A DNA stretch of 64,000 nucleotides from Scolanthus callimorphus (lineage: Eukaryota > Cnidaria > Anthozoa > Actiniaria > Edwardsiidae). Shown here piece by piece: positions 34,015-44,740 of the stretch (its first letter is position 1; each line of letters opens with the position of its first letter). The translations under genes were made by a program, and so were the position numbers. The notes beneath the pieces are model-generated. The model saw only the letters and a list, made by a program, of their open reading frames with translations, ran no database searches and had not been told where the DNA came from. The stretch spans positions 124,001 to 188,000 of the forward strand of contig JAWWUD010000053.1 of the NCBI GenBank assembly GCA_033964015.1. Direction: 5' to 3'.

Positions 34015-35750
34015 TCCTTAATTATAGACAATCTAAGTAGCAAGAAAATGGATGGCCCAGAGGAACGGGCTTTCTTCAACAAGCTCTAAGATAGGAAGCA
34101 GGAAATGGGAGCTTATAGTCATGAATATGGTAACACCCGGCTACAAATCGAGGACAGTAGAGTTTGTATTGCCGGGTTCTCCCAAGACGAAGAATTTGTC
34201 AGATAATTTAAAGACCTGAATGCCAGAAAAGACGGCTTCGTTGACCGGCTGCTCTTCGCTGCACCAATCGCAAAACTCCTTTCAAACAAGGACGTGGACG
34301 ATTGGGCCAACAAGCTTGCCACCTTTCTCGTATCCGACTTCGTCGAGATTTTCCGAGCAATATGGGAAGTCCACCCTGACAGTAATGAAGATGGTATGGT
34401 CTACTCTCTGTTAGCAGAAGCGCGCGCCGAGTACTATATCTATGGGGACAATATCGTTCGCCAACTTAATTCCCGATTTGACGGTACAGCAGCCACAGAT
34501 GATGTCTCTTCAAAGGATGCGCGAACAGTGTTAAGGTTAGTCCGGGGGAGGGGAGAGGGGTACTTCCTTATATTTACTATGGGAATGTGCCGCTGTGCAG
34601 GGTAGGGCTTTCAATTTTATTTTTTAAGCTTCAAGTGTTCATTTCAGAATCTAAGCGTTTTCACATGCATCTGCATCAATTTTTCCAGCACTTGTCTGTT
34701 GTATCTTTAGTATTGGTAAAGGTAGAGCAGAGGTTAGTATTGTACAGTTATGACAATAAAAAATGATCTTCGGTCCTCAAAGTTACCCTGGATAGTGTTA
34801 TCCCCACGATATGGTATCCCCCACATATCTCCTCCTTCAAACTTACAAATATGAAACTTACAAATATGAAACGAACGATCAGGTCAATCTAAACGTATTG
34901 TCAGTTGTAGCGCAGCTTACTATTTCGCATACCTTGAAATGTACATGAGTGTTGCTGTACATACTAATGACAAAGAAAACTACAGAGAGAGCGCTAAATG
35001 ATCCTGACTTTGGGCAGGAAGAACACGAAATGCCCACAGAGATAACACTCACCACGATGAAATATGCCATCGAATTGACAAAATATTACAAGAAGCAAAG
35101 GAGTGTTTTCGTAGGTGGGTGTCTATATTTTAGTATGTTTTGTTCTTAATTTTGTTCAGCCCATGGCCAGTGCCGGTTAATCAGCCTCGTGTTTGTATTA
35201 AGGTACAGCCTTAGATTGCTCTAACTGCGGCAAACGCCAACTTAGGCAACGCTTTAACGACTACCGCAAAATCGACAAGCCTGATTGTAAATCTAAACCC
35301 ACACCATCGCCGCTGTAGTTTGCTCCGGAACAACCAGGGGATTTTTCAATTTTAATGACACTGCTGCTCGCTGTCGACCACTTGGCTTCAAACTGGCTGC
35401 CTGGCATGCAACGTGAAATAAGGTGACTAAAGTAAGAAGCATTTCCATCATAAGACGTCACTGCCTCAATACTGTATCACGTGACAATAGGACCACACAT
35501 CTGCTAGAATTGACTTCAAATGTAGTTTCTCCCGCTATTTTTGGAAAGGGCAATCTCTGGATTGAGTGACTGCCTTCCAGTGAGCGAAGTTTCTCAAAAT
35601 TCTACGAGCGTGAGTTTTGAGTTTTATTCAGGGTTTATTTTTAAAATTAATGTTTTCACATTCGATGAAGTGCATCGAGCATGCAAAGTTTGCATAGCAA
35701 TAACTGAAGGTTTTATCGCTCTTTAGATCGACATATACATATACATATGT

Positions 35751-35990
35751 GTGCGAAAAATATCAATTTTTAGAAACACCACACAGGAAACCCACGCACG
35801 ATTCGGCGCGAAACGTGAATAAGAAGTTTACAGTCTCCAGCTAATTATGGCCAATCAGCGTCAACGGCAAGGAATGAGGCGTTTTTCTCATCTACTCGCA
35901 CTGTGGCCGCCACTTTTCTTGTCACATTTCGCGCCGAATCGTGCGTGGGTTTTCTGTGTGGTGTTTCTAAAAATAGAAATTTTCGCCCAC
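35751..35990. mobile_element. Foldback MITE with arms of about 70 bp
   Basis: GTGCGAAAAATATCAATTTT and GAAACCCACGCACGATTCGG on the left are inverted on the right as CCGAATCGTGCGTGGGTTTT and AAAATAGAAATTTTCGCCCA. No coding capacity. It sits between later pieces of the DUF3987-like gene. Confidence 0.75.
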
Positions 35991-37205
35991 AACATCGGCG
36001 CGCGGGCAATATCAAGATGGACACTTCTGATTATGAACTTCTGTCAAAGCCCTAAATTTTCGTCTCATATTTACTGTAAATGTAAGCTCCATGAAGCGGT
36101 CACCTCTATTGAGCGGTTGACTAATTTCATTGTATTTTACCTCTATCAAACGGTCACCTTTAGTGTTTGTCAACATGGCGACAAGCAAAACAGGGTGTAA
36201 TTACTTTTAATAGTTCATTAAACTGAACGTGGTGAACCTCACTCGGTGTATTTACTAAATTTGTCATATATACTAAGAATGGGAATTACCATAACCTGAC
36301 GGTCTCCTGTCTTCATTCATAGGCAGCCAAGGGTAACACAAAGGGCACAATGAGCCTACAAGCCCTGAAGACCGCACTGCATCCAGGCCCCTGCGTGACC
36401 GTGAGAAGTTTCACAAGAGAGCAGGTTTGCTCATCGAGACCTGAGAAACAACGAGTCGTAGTAGCATTGGAGGCACTTGAAATGGAGCATATCGGGGTAG
36501 TAGGTATGACTCCAGGTAATGAGACGCGGTGCTCTTGAAGGTAAAGCCTGCAGAGTTACAGCGAGATGAAGTGGCCGTTAAAGCCCTAGAGTCAATGGCC
36601 ACAATGGAACTTTATACGCGCCAGTTTGACACAAGAGATAGCATTTTGAAAGACAGGTACTTCAAACAGCTCCTCAATCTCCATCCTAACACGAAGGAGT
36701 TGAAGCAGTTGTTTAAGGTCTCGTGAAAGGTAAAAATGTAAAAATCCATAACATGGCTTTTGTCTCGAAATTCATTTGATGCAGTCCTAAAGTATATTTC
36801 TAAACCCTCAAATGACGCGTGAACTGTTTTCCTAGGCTTCAGATGCCCATTCTTTTGCATTGCCCGCTACTCATTTTCTGTAAATTAAATAACTTTACAC
36901 GCGTTTTCTAGCACTTTAATTTTAGGTCAAATTTTCACCTTCGCGATTCTGGCCCTCAAAACTAGATGGCGCCGGTTCGATTTCATCAAGCGATGAGTAA
37001 TTTTTTTTCAAAGCTTTCTTTTTTAAACGATTTTTTTCTCATTAATTACTTGATCCTACAATCGACTTGGCAAAGATATGGCTCAATTATTAGATTTTTT
37101 TATCACACATAAAATGAAATAGAACTGCAGGTTTTAAGATTAGTAACCAGGCTCTTTTGGCGGCTTTTTTATGGAAATAAACGTTTCAATCGTCACTCAC
37201 TTTAT

Positions 37206-38083
37206 GTGGGCCTTGACCGCAGTCGGGTTTTAAGCGTCATCTCTCCTCACCCAGTAAGCCTCAGCCCAGACTTAATCGAAAGGTTAACTGGGCTACCTCC
37301 CAACCTTGGACTAGGCGGGATATCGCTTCAGAGGGCTAGGGACCATGACCGCCATCAACTCCCCCTCCCCCTCTCCCTCCACTTAAAGCCTCACCCTAAG
37401 GTCTTCGTCAGCAAATTTGGAATTATTCCCAAACGGGGCCAGCCAGGAAAATGGCAACTTATCGTCCACCTGTCATTCCCAGAAGGCGGTAGTGTCAACG
37501 ATGGCATCTCGGGTGAGGAGTTTTCCCTTCAGTATATCAAGGTGGATGATGTCATCCGTATGGTCGACTCTTTCGACTCAGGGGCCCTCATGGCCAAATT
37601 CGACGTTTTGTCTGCCTATCGCAATATTCCTATCCACCCGTCTGACTGTCACTTGTTAGGTTTGAAATGGCGGGGCTTGTTCTACGTTGACCTTGCCCTC
37701 CCCTTCGGTATCCGGTCCGCGCCGTACATTTTTAACTCCGTGGCGTCTGCAGTCGAATGAATTGTAATGCACAACTACCGGGTGTTTCACTTGGTCTATT
37801 ACCTCGACGATTTTATTTTAGCCGGCCCGCCAGATTCGCCAGTTTGTGCACGTGATTGGCAACGGCTCTTCAGGTCTGCTCGGATCTTGGTTTGCCTCTT
37901 CATCCTGATAAATGTGAGGGCCCCCTGAAAGTTCTTACTATCCTAGGCATTGAGCTTGACTCAGAGGAACGCATTGCACGTTTGCCGACTGATAAACTAA
38001 CCGAAGTCCGAGCGATCATTAAGACCCGGACTTCCAAACAAACTTGCACCAAACGCGAACTCGAATTCTTGATCGGTAGATGA
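37206..38083 (+). pseudogene. Reverse transcriptase of the DIRS/Ngaro-group remnant
   Basis: The frame 37206-37760 carries KFGIIPKRGQPGKWQLIVHL, MAKFDVLSAYRNIPIHP and LPFGIRSAPYIFN. After a TGA at 37758-37760 similarity continues with the catalytic YLDD at 37800-37811, then a frame change into 37856-38083 with LGIELDSEERIARLP. The two catalytic aspartates are kept but the protein is broken at least twice. It would have copied element RNA into DNA. Confidence 0.8.
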
Positions 38084-38178
38084 ATGCACTCTGTGTCTCT
38101 TTGCATCTCACCTCTCAGAGACGTTGCAACATGCATCAATAAAAGTCCCCGAACCGCCTCCCAATCACCGATGAGCTA

Positions 38179-38770
38179 ATGCCGGTTATTCATAGTCATT
38201 TGGACTTTTCGATCCATGACCACGTCATGTTTTGGGCCGCTTGCTGTCTGGCCTTCGGCTTCCTGCGATCTGCCGAATTCACGGTCGATAATTTACGTCT
38301 ATTCACCATTAATTCATCTCAGTGTCTCGGATATTACCTTGGATTCCACGAACTCGCCACACTGCATTAGGGTCAACATCAACATCAAGGCGTCTAAAAC
38401 CGACCCTTTCCGCAAGGGAATCTTTGTGTTTATAGGTAGGGCCAAGCCCCCTCTCTGCGCGGTGGAGGCGCTTTTTGCTTACTCGAATCTACGAGGCGGA
38501 GCCCCGTGTCCACTATTCCTGATGCAATCGGGAGAACCGCTGTCGCGCAAAACGTTGACGGAATGGCTGAGGCAGATTTTCGTGACGGCCAACGTTTCTG
38601 GAAAGTACGCTAGCCATGGTTTCCACATTGGCGCTGCTACCGTTGCCGCTATAAACGGGCTCCCGGACCACCTCATCCAAGCCCTCGGTCGCTGGTCGAG
38701 TAGCGCGTATAAGGACTACATCCGCACGCCTGTTGATGTTCTCGCCGCCGCGGCTTCGCATTTAGTGTGA
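38179..38770 (+). pseudogene. Tyrosine recombinase C-terminal half (DIRS/Ngaro group)
   Basis: Frames 38179-38370 and 38216-38770 encode one domain split by a frame change near 38330. Motifs: FGFLRSAEF (first catalytic Arg), KYASHGFHIGAATVAA, LGRWSSSAYKDYIRTP (His/Trp and nucleophile Tyr). The second catalytic Arg, normally in a HSFRIGAAT-like motif, is His (CAC) here. This enzyme family integrates circular DNA by strand exchange. The substitution should abolish catalysis. Confidence 0.8.
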
Positions 38771-39059
38771 ATTAAAGCTCGGATTCATGGTGTTTAGTAG
38801 TTGTATCAGTACTTGCTGGGTTTGGAGTCGGTGGCACCATGGCTCTGTGGCCCGTTGCCATTGTTCCTCCGTAGCGCACGGTCCGCGACCGTTGCGCACC
38901 GTACCCAGCTCCAAACTTATCAGACAATAAGTTTTAATCTTTTGCAACTCCCTCATAGTTTCTCCAAAATGACTAAACCAAATTATAAAATATCGGCGAA
39001 CGAATCGAATCCGAAGTATTTTTACAATCATTAGATAATTCTTTTGAGGAAATTGGGCG

Positions 39060-39140
39060 TAGGTTCGGCTAAGTGGCGCAGTGTGGTTGTGCACGGCACA
39101 CTGTGCGTACGGTCCTGAGTTCAAACCCCTGACCGACCAA
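39060..39140 (+). repeat. tRNA-derived SINE head (RNA polymerase III A and B boxes)
   Basis: TGGCGCAGTGT at 39074-39084 fits an A box, and GTTCAAACC at 39119-39127 fits the B box consensus exactly. Spacing is like that of a tRNA gene. No foldable acceptor stem or CCA context makes a true tRNA unlikely. The start of the split-repeat retrotransposon end (39187) is close downstream. Confidence 0.5.
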
Positions 39141-39186
39141 CCGTATCGACTTTTCTCTGTTCCGAGTACCTTGCTTATAGCTTTGA

Positions 39187-39284
39187 ATTCATTACTACCC
39201 TTCGCCACCGCGCGATAAAGCGCAAAGAAAACAACACCGATATGAGTGTGACTCGTGCTGGGTGCCTGCGGACAATGGTACCAC
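39187..39284 (-). repeat. Split direct repeat B2 (outer right end)
   Basis: ATTCATTACTACCCTTCGCC through GACAATGGTACCAC, identical by eye to 39818-39915. It marks the outer end of the minus-strand retrotransposon. Confidence 0.9.
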
Positions 39285-39581
39285 ATAGGTCTACTAATAC
39301 AGTAAATCAGGTGAGATTATGAGCTCTTATGACAAATGCATAAGCCTAATAGCTAATACTAAATACAATGTACATCCAAAAACATAAACTTTAGTGCAAG
39401 TGCAGTTACAAGAATTCCAAAATTTCTTATGTATACCTAGAAAAAGTACAATTCAAACATCAGCGCCCGATACGAAAACCCGGGATAAAACCCGTAAGGC
39501 AAAAAACCCGGGAACGTACTCCTCGATCGAATGCGCTGATTTTAGCCTCGAGGATTAAGACTTTGACTAAACATCTCATGA

Positions 39582-39821
39582 AGTTTGGTAACAAAATACT
39601 CTACGGCGTCCAACAGGCGAGATGAAAAATTATCATAATTCTGTCGTATTTATACGAAAATTTCTAAAACCTTATGCTAAACGTAGTTATGTAATCTTAC
39701 ATCATAAAACAATTGTTTTGTCGCGAAGAACAAACAATTATATAATTGTGATTCCATATGCTCAGAACCGTAATGAAAACGCTTTCCAACTGCACGATGT
39801 TACGTTGGAAAGCATTTATTC
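39582..39821 (-). repeat. Split direct repeat A2 (internal)
   Basis: AGTTTGGTAACAAAATACTC through AAAGCATTTATTC, repeated at 43749-43987. It abuts B1. Confidence 0.9.
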
Positions 39822-39915
39822 ATTACTACCCTTCGCCACCGCGCGATAAAGCGCAAAGAAAACAACACCGATATGAGTGTGACTCGTGCTGGGTGCCTGC
39901 GGACAATGGTACCAC
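39818..39915 (-). repeat. Split direct repeat B1 (internal)
   Basis: Copy of B2; its start overlaps the end of A2 at ATTC (39818-39821), the sequence shared by both outer ends and therefore the likely recombination crossover. Confidence 0.9.
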
Positions 39916-39981
39916 GCGAGGCTAACAAAGACGAGAATCGACCGTGAATAATAGAGAACCTGAACATATGTTAACACGATA

Positions 39982-40968
39982 TTACAAGTTAATGGCTTTA
40001 GGAACCTTTAACTTTTCTTCTATGCTAATATTAATATAACTTTGTTTAGATTTGGCTGATTTCGAGCCATCATGCTTTTCGAGTAAACCTTCAGAAACAC
40101 CAGCTGCATATGAAGCATTTGCGCCCCCTTTTTTAAGGCTATGAGTACCAAATGCCTTGACATCTTCTACAAACAAACTAATAGTTTCCTTGAAAATTTC
40201 TCTTACTCTAGAATAACTGATTGAATGCTGAAGGGCAGAACCATTAGAAGAAAGCCTACAAACTAAAGGCTGATCAGGACTATTTGGCAATTTAGACAAA
40301 AGTTTCTCAGTGATACAAACAGGACATGTGATCTTATTCGATCTGGCAAAATAGAAATTGTGACCACGCGAGCGCTGGTCGTTTTTACGCTTCGAACATA
40401 AAATAGACATATGATCATGAAAAACTGAGACATGACTTCTGTTGATGTGAATTATTTCATCAGACCGCATGAGGCCAGCAAAAGCTATGATGAAAATAAA
40501 GCACGTCCTCAAATTATATAGAGAAGCCTGAGGAGTATTAAATCTCTCTGCAACTTTAGAAATTATTTCTATATCTAAGGACTGTTTTCCTTTAACGGGC
40601 TTACCCAAGAGACGTTTCGAAGCTTCTAAAAACTGTTTCACCAAACTACAATCTGTCGGGGAAGAAACCCCAGCTAATTCATGTGCCCATCCCACGCCAT
40701 AAACGGCTGCCTCAATCGGCGCAGGAGAATTACAGGTTTCGGCTTTCTCTCTAAGATACAGGCAAAATAAAAAAGGTGGAACAGGAAACCGATTAAAGCC
40801 GAGATTTTGTTTTTCCCATTTTTTCCAGTTAAGCCAGGCATTTTTATACTTTACATTAGTTGATGTAGCTCTGCAGTTAAGAATATAACTAGGAAGAGAG
40901 TCGGCAAGACTCTTTAGTTTGTCGCTCTTGAGTTCTTGCCTGTCTGACCAAATTCCAGCTTGGAACAC
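39982..40968 (-). CDS. Tyrosine recombinase of the split-repeat retrotransposon
   Basis: An uninterrupted frame of 328 codons. The N-terminal half is a SAM-like core-binding domain (about residues 15-125). The catalytic part has FAGLMRSDEI (first Arg) and FGTHSLKKGGANASYAAGV, where DIRS recombinases usually have HSLRSGGA; the second Arg is thus Lys here. HDGSKSAKSKQSYI near the end supplies the presumed Tyr. It would join the circular DNA copy into the genome without target duplication. The Lys and the altered H-x-x-W region suggest impaired activity; a family variant is possible. Confidence 0.8.
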   Translation of the reverse strand: MFQAGIWSDRQELKSDKLKSLADSLPSYILNCRATSTNVKYKNAWLNWKKWEKQNLGFNRFPVPPFLFCLYLREKAETCNSPAPIEAAVYGVGWAHELAGVSSPTDCSLVKQFLEASKRLLGKPVKGKQSLDIEIISKVAERFNTPQASLYNLRTCFIFIIAFAGLMRSDEIIHINRSHVSVFHDHMSILCSKRKNDQRSRGHNFYFARSNKITCPVCITEKLLSKLPNSPDQPLVCRLSSNGSALQHSISYSRVREIFKETISLFVEDVKAFGTHSLKKGGANASYAAGVSEGLLEKHDGSKSAKSKQSYINISIEEKLKVPKAINL

Positions 40969-41017
40969 ATCTGAAAGAAGGAATCAAAGGAGAAAAAACA
41001 CAACGAAAGTGCGAGAT

Positions 41018-43151
41018 CTAAACTGAACCAGTAAAATCCAGTCTCAATGCCAACATTTTTAATTTCGGAGTAGACAAAAAGGCAGATTTCTTATTAGAAT
41101 ACACAATGGTGGATCCCCTACCAGGAATAAACGTGTCCACAAACTTCGGCAAATACCAGTGATCCTTAACAAAATCCACAAAACGGCGCTCACGCGAGCA
41201 TAATAACAGCCAAAATGCAGCAGACTTCCATTCAGGTACAACTAACGTGCCCTTAGCCTTACAAGACTCCATATGAAATAAAACTGCGCTGACCAAGTAA
41301 GGTGGTGGACAAACATAATTGTTGCATTCTTTTCCCCAGACTTGCGTAAAACAATCTACGGCTTCTGTGCCAGGGCACCAAAACTTAGAATTGAAACGGG
41401 GCAATTGGGAATTGTAATGACAAGCAATTCTGTCCACATGAAATGGACCCCACCTATTGGAAATTAGCTGAAACAGCTTTCGGTTTAACATCCAATCATC
41501 TGGATCCACAATACGACTTAAATAGTCGGCAAACTGATTCTCAGCTCTGGGTATCCACTGTGCCTGAAAGGAAATACAATTAGTCATACAAAAATTAAAG
41601 ATACTGAGAGCAATCTGCTGCAATTGCGCTACACGACTACCATTATGTACTATACGAACCACATTCTGGTTATCTGAAAAAATCTTTATCTTTTTTCCCG
41701 AAACAACACCCTTAAAACTTTTTAGGGCTAAAAATATAGCCAACAACTCTCTCTAGGAGGAACTCTCTTTCTTCTCTGATTCATCCCACATTCCAGAGCA
41801 AATTCTCTGATCGCCGTCAAAAGCGATATGCGCACCATACCCAGAATCACTGGCGTCGCTGATTAAAACTGCGCTAGACGACAAAGGTCTATTAATCGGA
41901 TAGCCATTAAAGGCTTCAACATGAGACCACCAGAATTTTAGCTCGTGCAATACTCCCGAAAAGCACGTCATTCCATGAATTTCTCATTTGAACAAAAAAA
42001 TACATTTGCCTAGTGAACAACCTGGCAATAGGCCCAATGGCAACAGAAAGGGATATTACTAATCCGGCAACACTAGCCACACCCCTAACTCTAAGGTTAG
42101 GAAATTCGTTAATGAGCGTAGTCAAGTTTGACTTCAACTTTTTAATTGTCTTGTCGGGAACGATAAAACGCATTCTAATCGTGTCTATAACGACACCCAA
42201 CCATTCCCCCAATTGACGTGGCTCCCAGTCCGACTTCTTAACGTTAAATTTCCAACCGGAATTCTCGAGATCGGATTTAACCAACAAACTCGCAGATTTA
42301 GCATCTGACAGGGACCTGCAACCAAAAATTCATTCGTCAATATACAGAATGGCGAAAATACCCATAGCCCTCCAGCGTGCCACAAGTGGCTTAAACATTT
42401 TAGTAAATACATGACAAGCGGAAGAAAGCCCGAAACTTCCAGAATTAGGATTAATATCAAGGTGATGGTAGCCAGATTCTATGTCGAATGTAAAGAACCA
42501 GAAGTTTTCTCTAAACATAGTAGCTAGCGTAGGCAAGCCTTCATACTTAAATTTAAATTTCTTGATAAATGGATTAACGGACCTACTAAGGTCAAGAACT
42601 AAACGTAACTTACGGCCGCAAACTACTGAAAGCGGATTACAACAGTATGGTCTCGAAATAACTTCTACAGCACATTTATTAAGCAAGAGTTCATTAATTG
42701 CTTGGGCAACAAAATCTGCGTTATCTAAGGCGCTTCTATTGTTCTTGATAAAGCAAGGCGGAGGAAAGCAAATAAATGGAATCATATAGCAGTTCAGAAG
42801 AACTCCAATAACTAGAGCTGATAACTGTAAATTGTTGAACCACCACGCTTTTGACGCCGATATGCGGCCTTGCACAGACTGAACAGTAGTAGACTGAGTA
42901 ACGTCAGCGCTCTTGAATTCAAACAAATCTACTAAATTAACGTCACCTGTCTCCAACTCGCAGAAACGAGTATCATGAAATCTCTCCCCATCACTTGCTT
43001 CCTTGGGCCGGCATAAGGGAGGCTGGGGCAGCTGCAAACTGTGGCGCTTGACGAGCCTGCCACGAGAATTGATTTCCGCCGACATTGGCTGTGCTTGCAT
43101 TGGACCCTCTTGAACGGTAACAATTTCTCCAAAAATGGCCGGGTTTACCAC
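41018..43151 (-). pseudogene. Reverse transcriptase-RNase H of the split-repeat retrotransposon (several stops)
   Basis: Minus-strand pieces 43151-42330, 42287-41916, 41971-41753 and 41746-41018 form one protein. Reverse transcriptase motifs: NPLSVVCGRKLRLVLDLSRS, FTFDIESGYHHLDI, and the active-site box LYIDE followed by a TGA at about 42330, where YxDD is expected. RNase H motifs follow: SDASDSGYGAH, RELLAIFLAL, IFSDNQNVV and NQFADYLSR. An in-frame TAG precedes RELLAIF (about 41753). The active-site Glu and the stops make it inactive. Confidence 0.8.
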
Positions 43152-43761
43152 AGAGGAAGCATCCGCTCATAGAATTGAAAAAGGGAGCACCATTAGAAAT
43201 TGATGAACTAGCACGTCTATAATCAGGTTTAAATCTGTTATCTTTCTTTGCCTTTTCCGCTTTCTTTTTCTCCCTTACAGTTTGTACTTCCTTAAGCACT
43301 TTACGTATACGCTTTTCGTCACTTTCATCTTCTGCGATTGGTATTTGCTTGTATTCGGATACAAAGTCCCAGCCATGTAAATCAGCTAATACAATATGTT
43401 TCATGCGATTGGCAATAAGTGCCTTACCTTCTTCGAGGGCGTTTTTCATTTTGAGTAGTTGACCAGAATGTAGATCTTGCGTTGCGCCATCTAGGAGACA
43501 CGCCAGCTTCTCCTGGTGGCCATACTGCTCCTCATTTCCCTTAGCTTTAAACACATGACGAGCAGAGTTTTCTAACCGCATTTTTTTGACGGCAGAATCT
43601 ATGGATTCCTCACTTTGTCTCTTTAACTCGTTTTTAAAATTTCCTAGCTCAACAGACAAAAAACTTTTCAGCTCAGATAGAATCTGAGGAGAACACGAAG
43701 CCGAAGGACCGGCAACTGGCTCTTCCGGATCGCCCATAATCATACTAGAGTTTGGTAACAA
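42991..43761 (-). CDS. gag: Gag-like protein with one zinc knuckle (split-repeat retrotransposon)
   Basis: A frame of 256 codons starting within the inner edge of repeat A1. The N-terminus has a charged helical region (FLSVELGNFKNELKRQSEES, likely coiled coil); the middle is rich in Lys/Glu (REKKKAEKAKKDNR); the C-terminus carries one CCHC knuckle, CFLCGKPGHFWRNC. It would bind element RNA. The 3' part overlaps the start of the reverse transcriptase frame (43151), so translation may depend on frame change or reinitiation. Confidence 0.75.
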   Translation of the reverse strand: MLPNSSMIMGDPEEPVAGPSASCSPQILSELKSFLSVELGNFKNELKRQSEESIDSAVKKMRLENSARHVFKAKGNEEQYGHQEKLACLLDGATQDLHSGQLLKMKNALEEGKALIANRMKHIVLADLHGWDFVSEYKQIPIAEDESDEKRIRKVLKEVQTVREKKKAEKAKKDNRFKPDYRRASSSISNGAPFFNSMSGCFLCGKPGHFWRNCYRSRGSNASTANVGGNQFSWQARQAPQFAAAPASLMPAQGSK

Positions 43762-43987
43762 AATACTCTACGGCGTCCAACAGGCGAGATGAAAAATTAT
43801 CATAATTCTGTCGTATTTATACGAAAATTTCTAAACCTTATGCTAAACGTAGTTATGTAATCTTACATCATAAAACAATTGTTTTGCCGCGAAGAACAAA
43901 CAATTATATAATTGTGATTCCATATGCTCAGAACCGTAATGAAAACGCTTTCCAACTGCACGATGTTACGTTGGAAAGCATTTATTC
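43749..43987 (-). repeat. Split direct repeat A1 (outer left end)
   Basis: Outer 5' end of the minus-strand element, nearly identical to 39582-39821. The last shared bases are TTTATTC at 43981-43987; the DNA beyond (CTTTAATCTTGAGC) is flanking. Confidence 0.9.
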
Positions 43988-44270
43988 CTTTAATCTTGAG
44001 CTCTGATAAAGAAAGGGGGTAAGGTGTGCACCGTCTCCCCGATTAGTAGTGCACTCGTGTACAGCTAGAAGATTTGAGACTCCTTACGTACTTTATTAGG
44101 TGTTTAATTATGCAAATACGCATTATTCATAAGGTATCAACACAAGAAGAATATAAGTCTACTTAGAAATTATAGCCTAACTTATACTCCATTCACACCA
44201 AAACCATGTTTAGTTAATTATTTTTTCGACTCACAACATTTAAAGTTGCATACTGCGATAAACTAGTGCG

Positions 44271-44535
44271 ATGTCAATCAATCATTCAATCAAAAACTTT
44301 ATTAACGTGTCAAATACTTCTAGTGTGCCACTTGGGACACATCACTCCCTATTTCTAAAAACCTGTATCAAGAAGAAGTGTATACCTAAAGGGATTAATT
44401 TAAAGTTCAACTTAGAACTGGCGAAGGATAATTCTACCCTGAGCAGCTTTTGCAAACAGCAACTTCAGCAAAGCTCTTTTCGCCTACTGCAAGATGGTAA
44501 TGTCTGTATTTCACCAACTTGTGCCAAGTGTTGAA
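44271..44535 (+). pseudogene. Penelope-like N-terminal segment
   Basis: A frame of 87 codons with KKKCIPKGINLKFNLELAKD, similar to the N-terminal region that precedes the reverse transcriptase in Penelope-like elements. The frame ends at a TGA at 44533-44535, shortly before the rearranged stretch. Confidence 0.6.
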
Positions 44536-44636
44536 AAGAGAGGTAGGAACGGTGTTAAGTATTCTGGATATCGAAGCCATCGGATCGCCAATATTAACGA
44601 TACTCAGCCGTCGCAGGGTAATAAGTAGATCAGTGT

Positions 44637-44740
44637 AATAAATGAAAGCGAACAGCCACACGATGAGCTTCCTGTAGAAGGATCCAAATGGATACAGAGC
44701 AGTTTTCTTGTGAATATGAAGAGTAAAATGATGAAGAAAT
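44637..44740 (+). repeat. Copy of the element terminal repeat inside the reverse transcriptase
   Basis: AATGAAAGCGAACAGCCACA to GAGTAAAATGATGAAGAA also occurs at about 46207-46312 (same strand) and inverted at about 46088-46192. Its position between Penelope coding pieces marks an internal rearrangement. Confidence 0.85.

Larger units (their letters stand above)
32440..36725 (+). pseudogene. DUF3987-like P-loop protein gene, in pieces
   Basis: Four or more coding pieces follow one another on the plus strand: about 32440-32830, 34210-34600, 34950-35120 and about 36320-36725. The first has a Walker A motif (APGGAGKS, Lys codon near 32663) and an LAENNGLALLASDEL stretch typical of DUF3987, a family of phage/plasmid primase-helicase-associated proteins. 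The second has DGFVDRLLFAAPIAKLL, also typical. The rest reads as its helical C-terminus (EITLTTMKYAIEL; LKTALHPGPC). Pieces are separated by intron-like DNA and two foldback MITEs. A frame change near 32610 within the first piece suggests a pseudogene. Cellular role in animals is unknown. The DUF3987 name is from motif memory, without a search. Confidence 0.5.
37206..38770 (+). mobile_element. DIRS/Ngaro-group retrotransposon remnant, internally deleted
   Basis: A reverse transcriptase is followed within about 100 bp by the C-terminal half of a tyrosine recombinase, the combination that defines this group. RNase H and the recombinase N-terminus are deleted. Terminal repeats are not seen. Confidence 0.8.
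39187..43987 (-). mobile_element. Tyrosine-recombinase retrotransposon with split direct repeats (4.8 kb)
   Basis: Read on the minus strand the order is A1 (43987-43749), gag, reverse transcriptase/RNase H, tyrosine recombinase, B1 (39915-39818), A2 (39821-39582), a spacer of about 300 bp, and B2 (39284-39187). This is the split direct repeat arrangement of PAT/Ngaro-like members of the DIRS order. B1 and A2 overlap by ATTC. A1 and A2 differ by only a few bases over about 239, and B1 and B2 appear identical over 98, so the copy is recent despite coding damage. Confidence 0.85.

Noticed and set aside
39060..39140. Functional tRNA gene
   Set aside because: The A and B boxes fit, but I could not fold a proper acceptor stem and anticodon arm; a SINE head is more likely.
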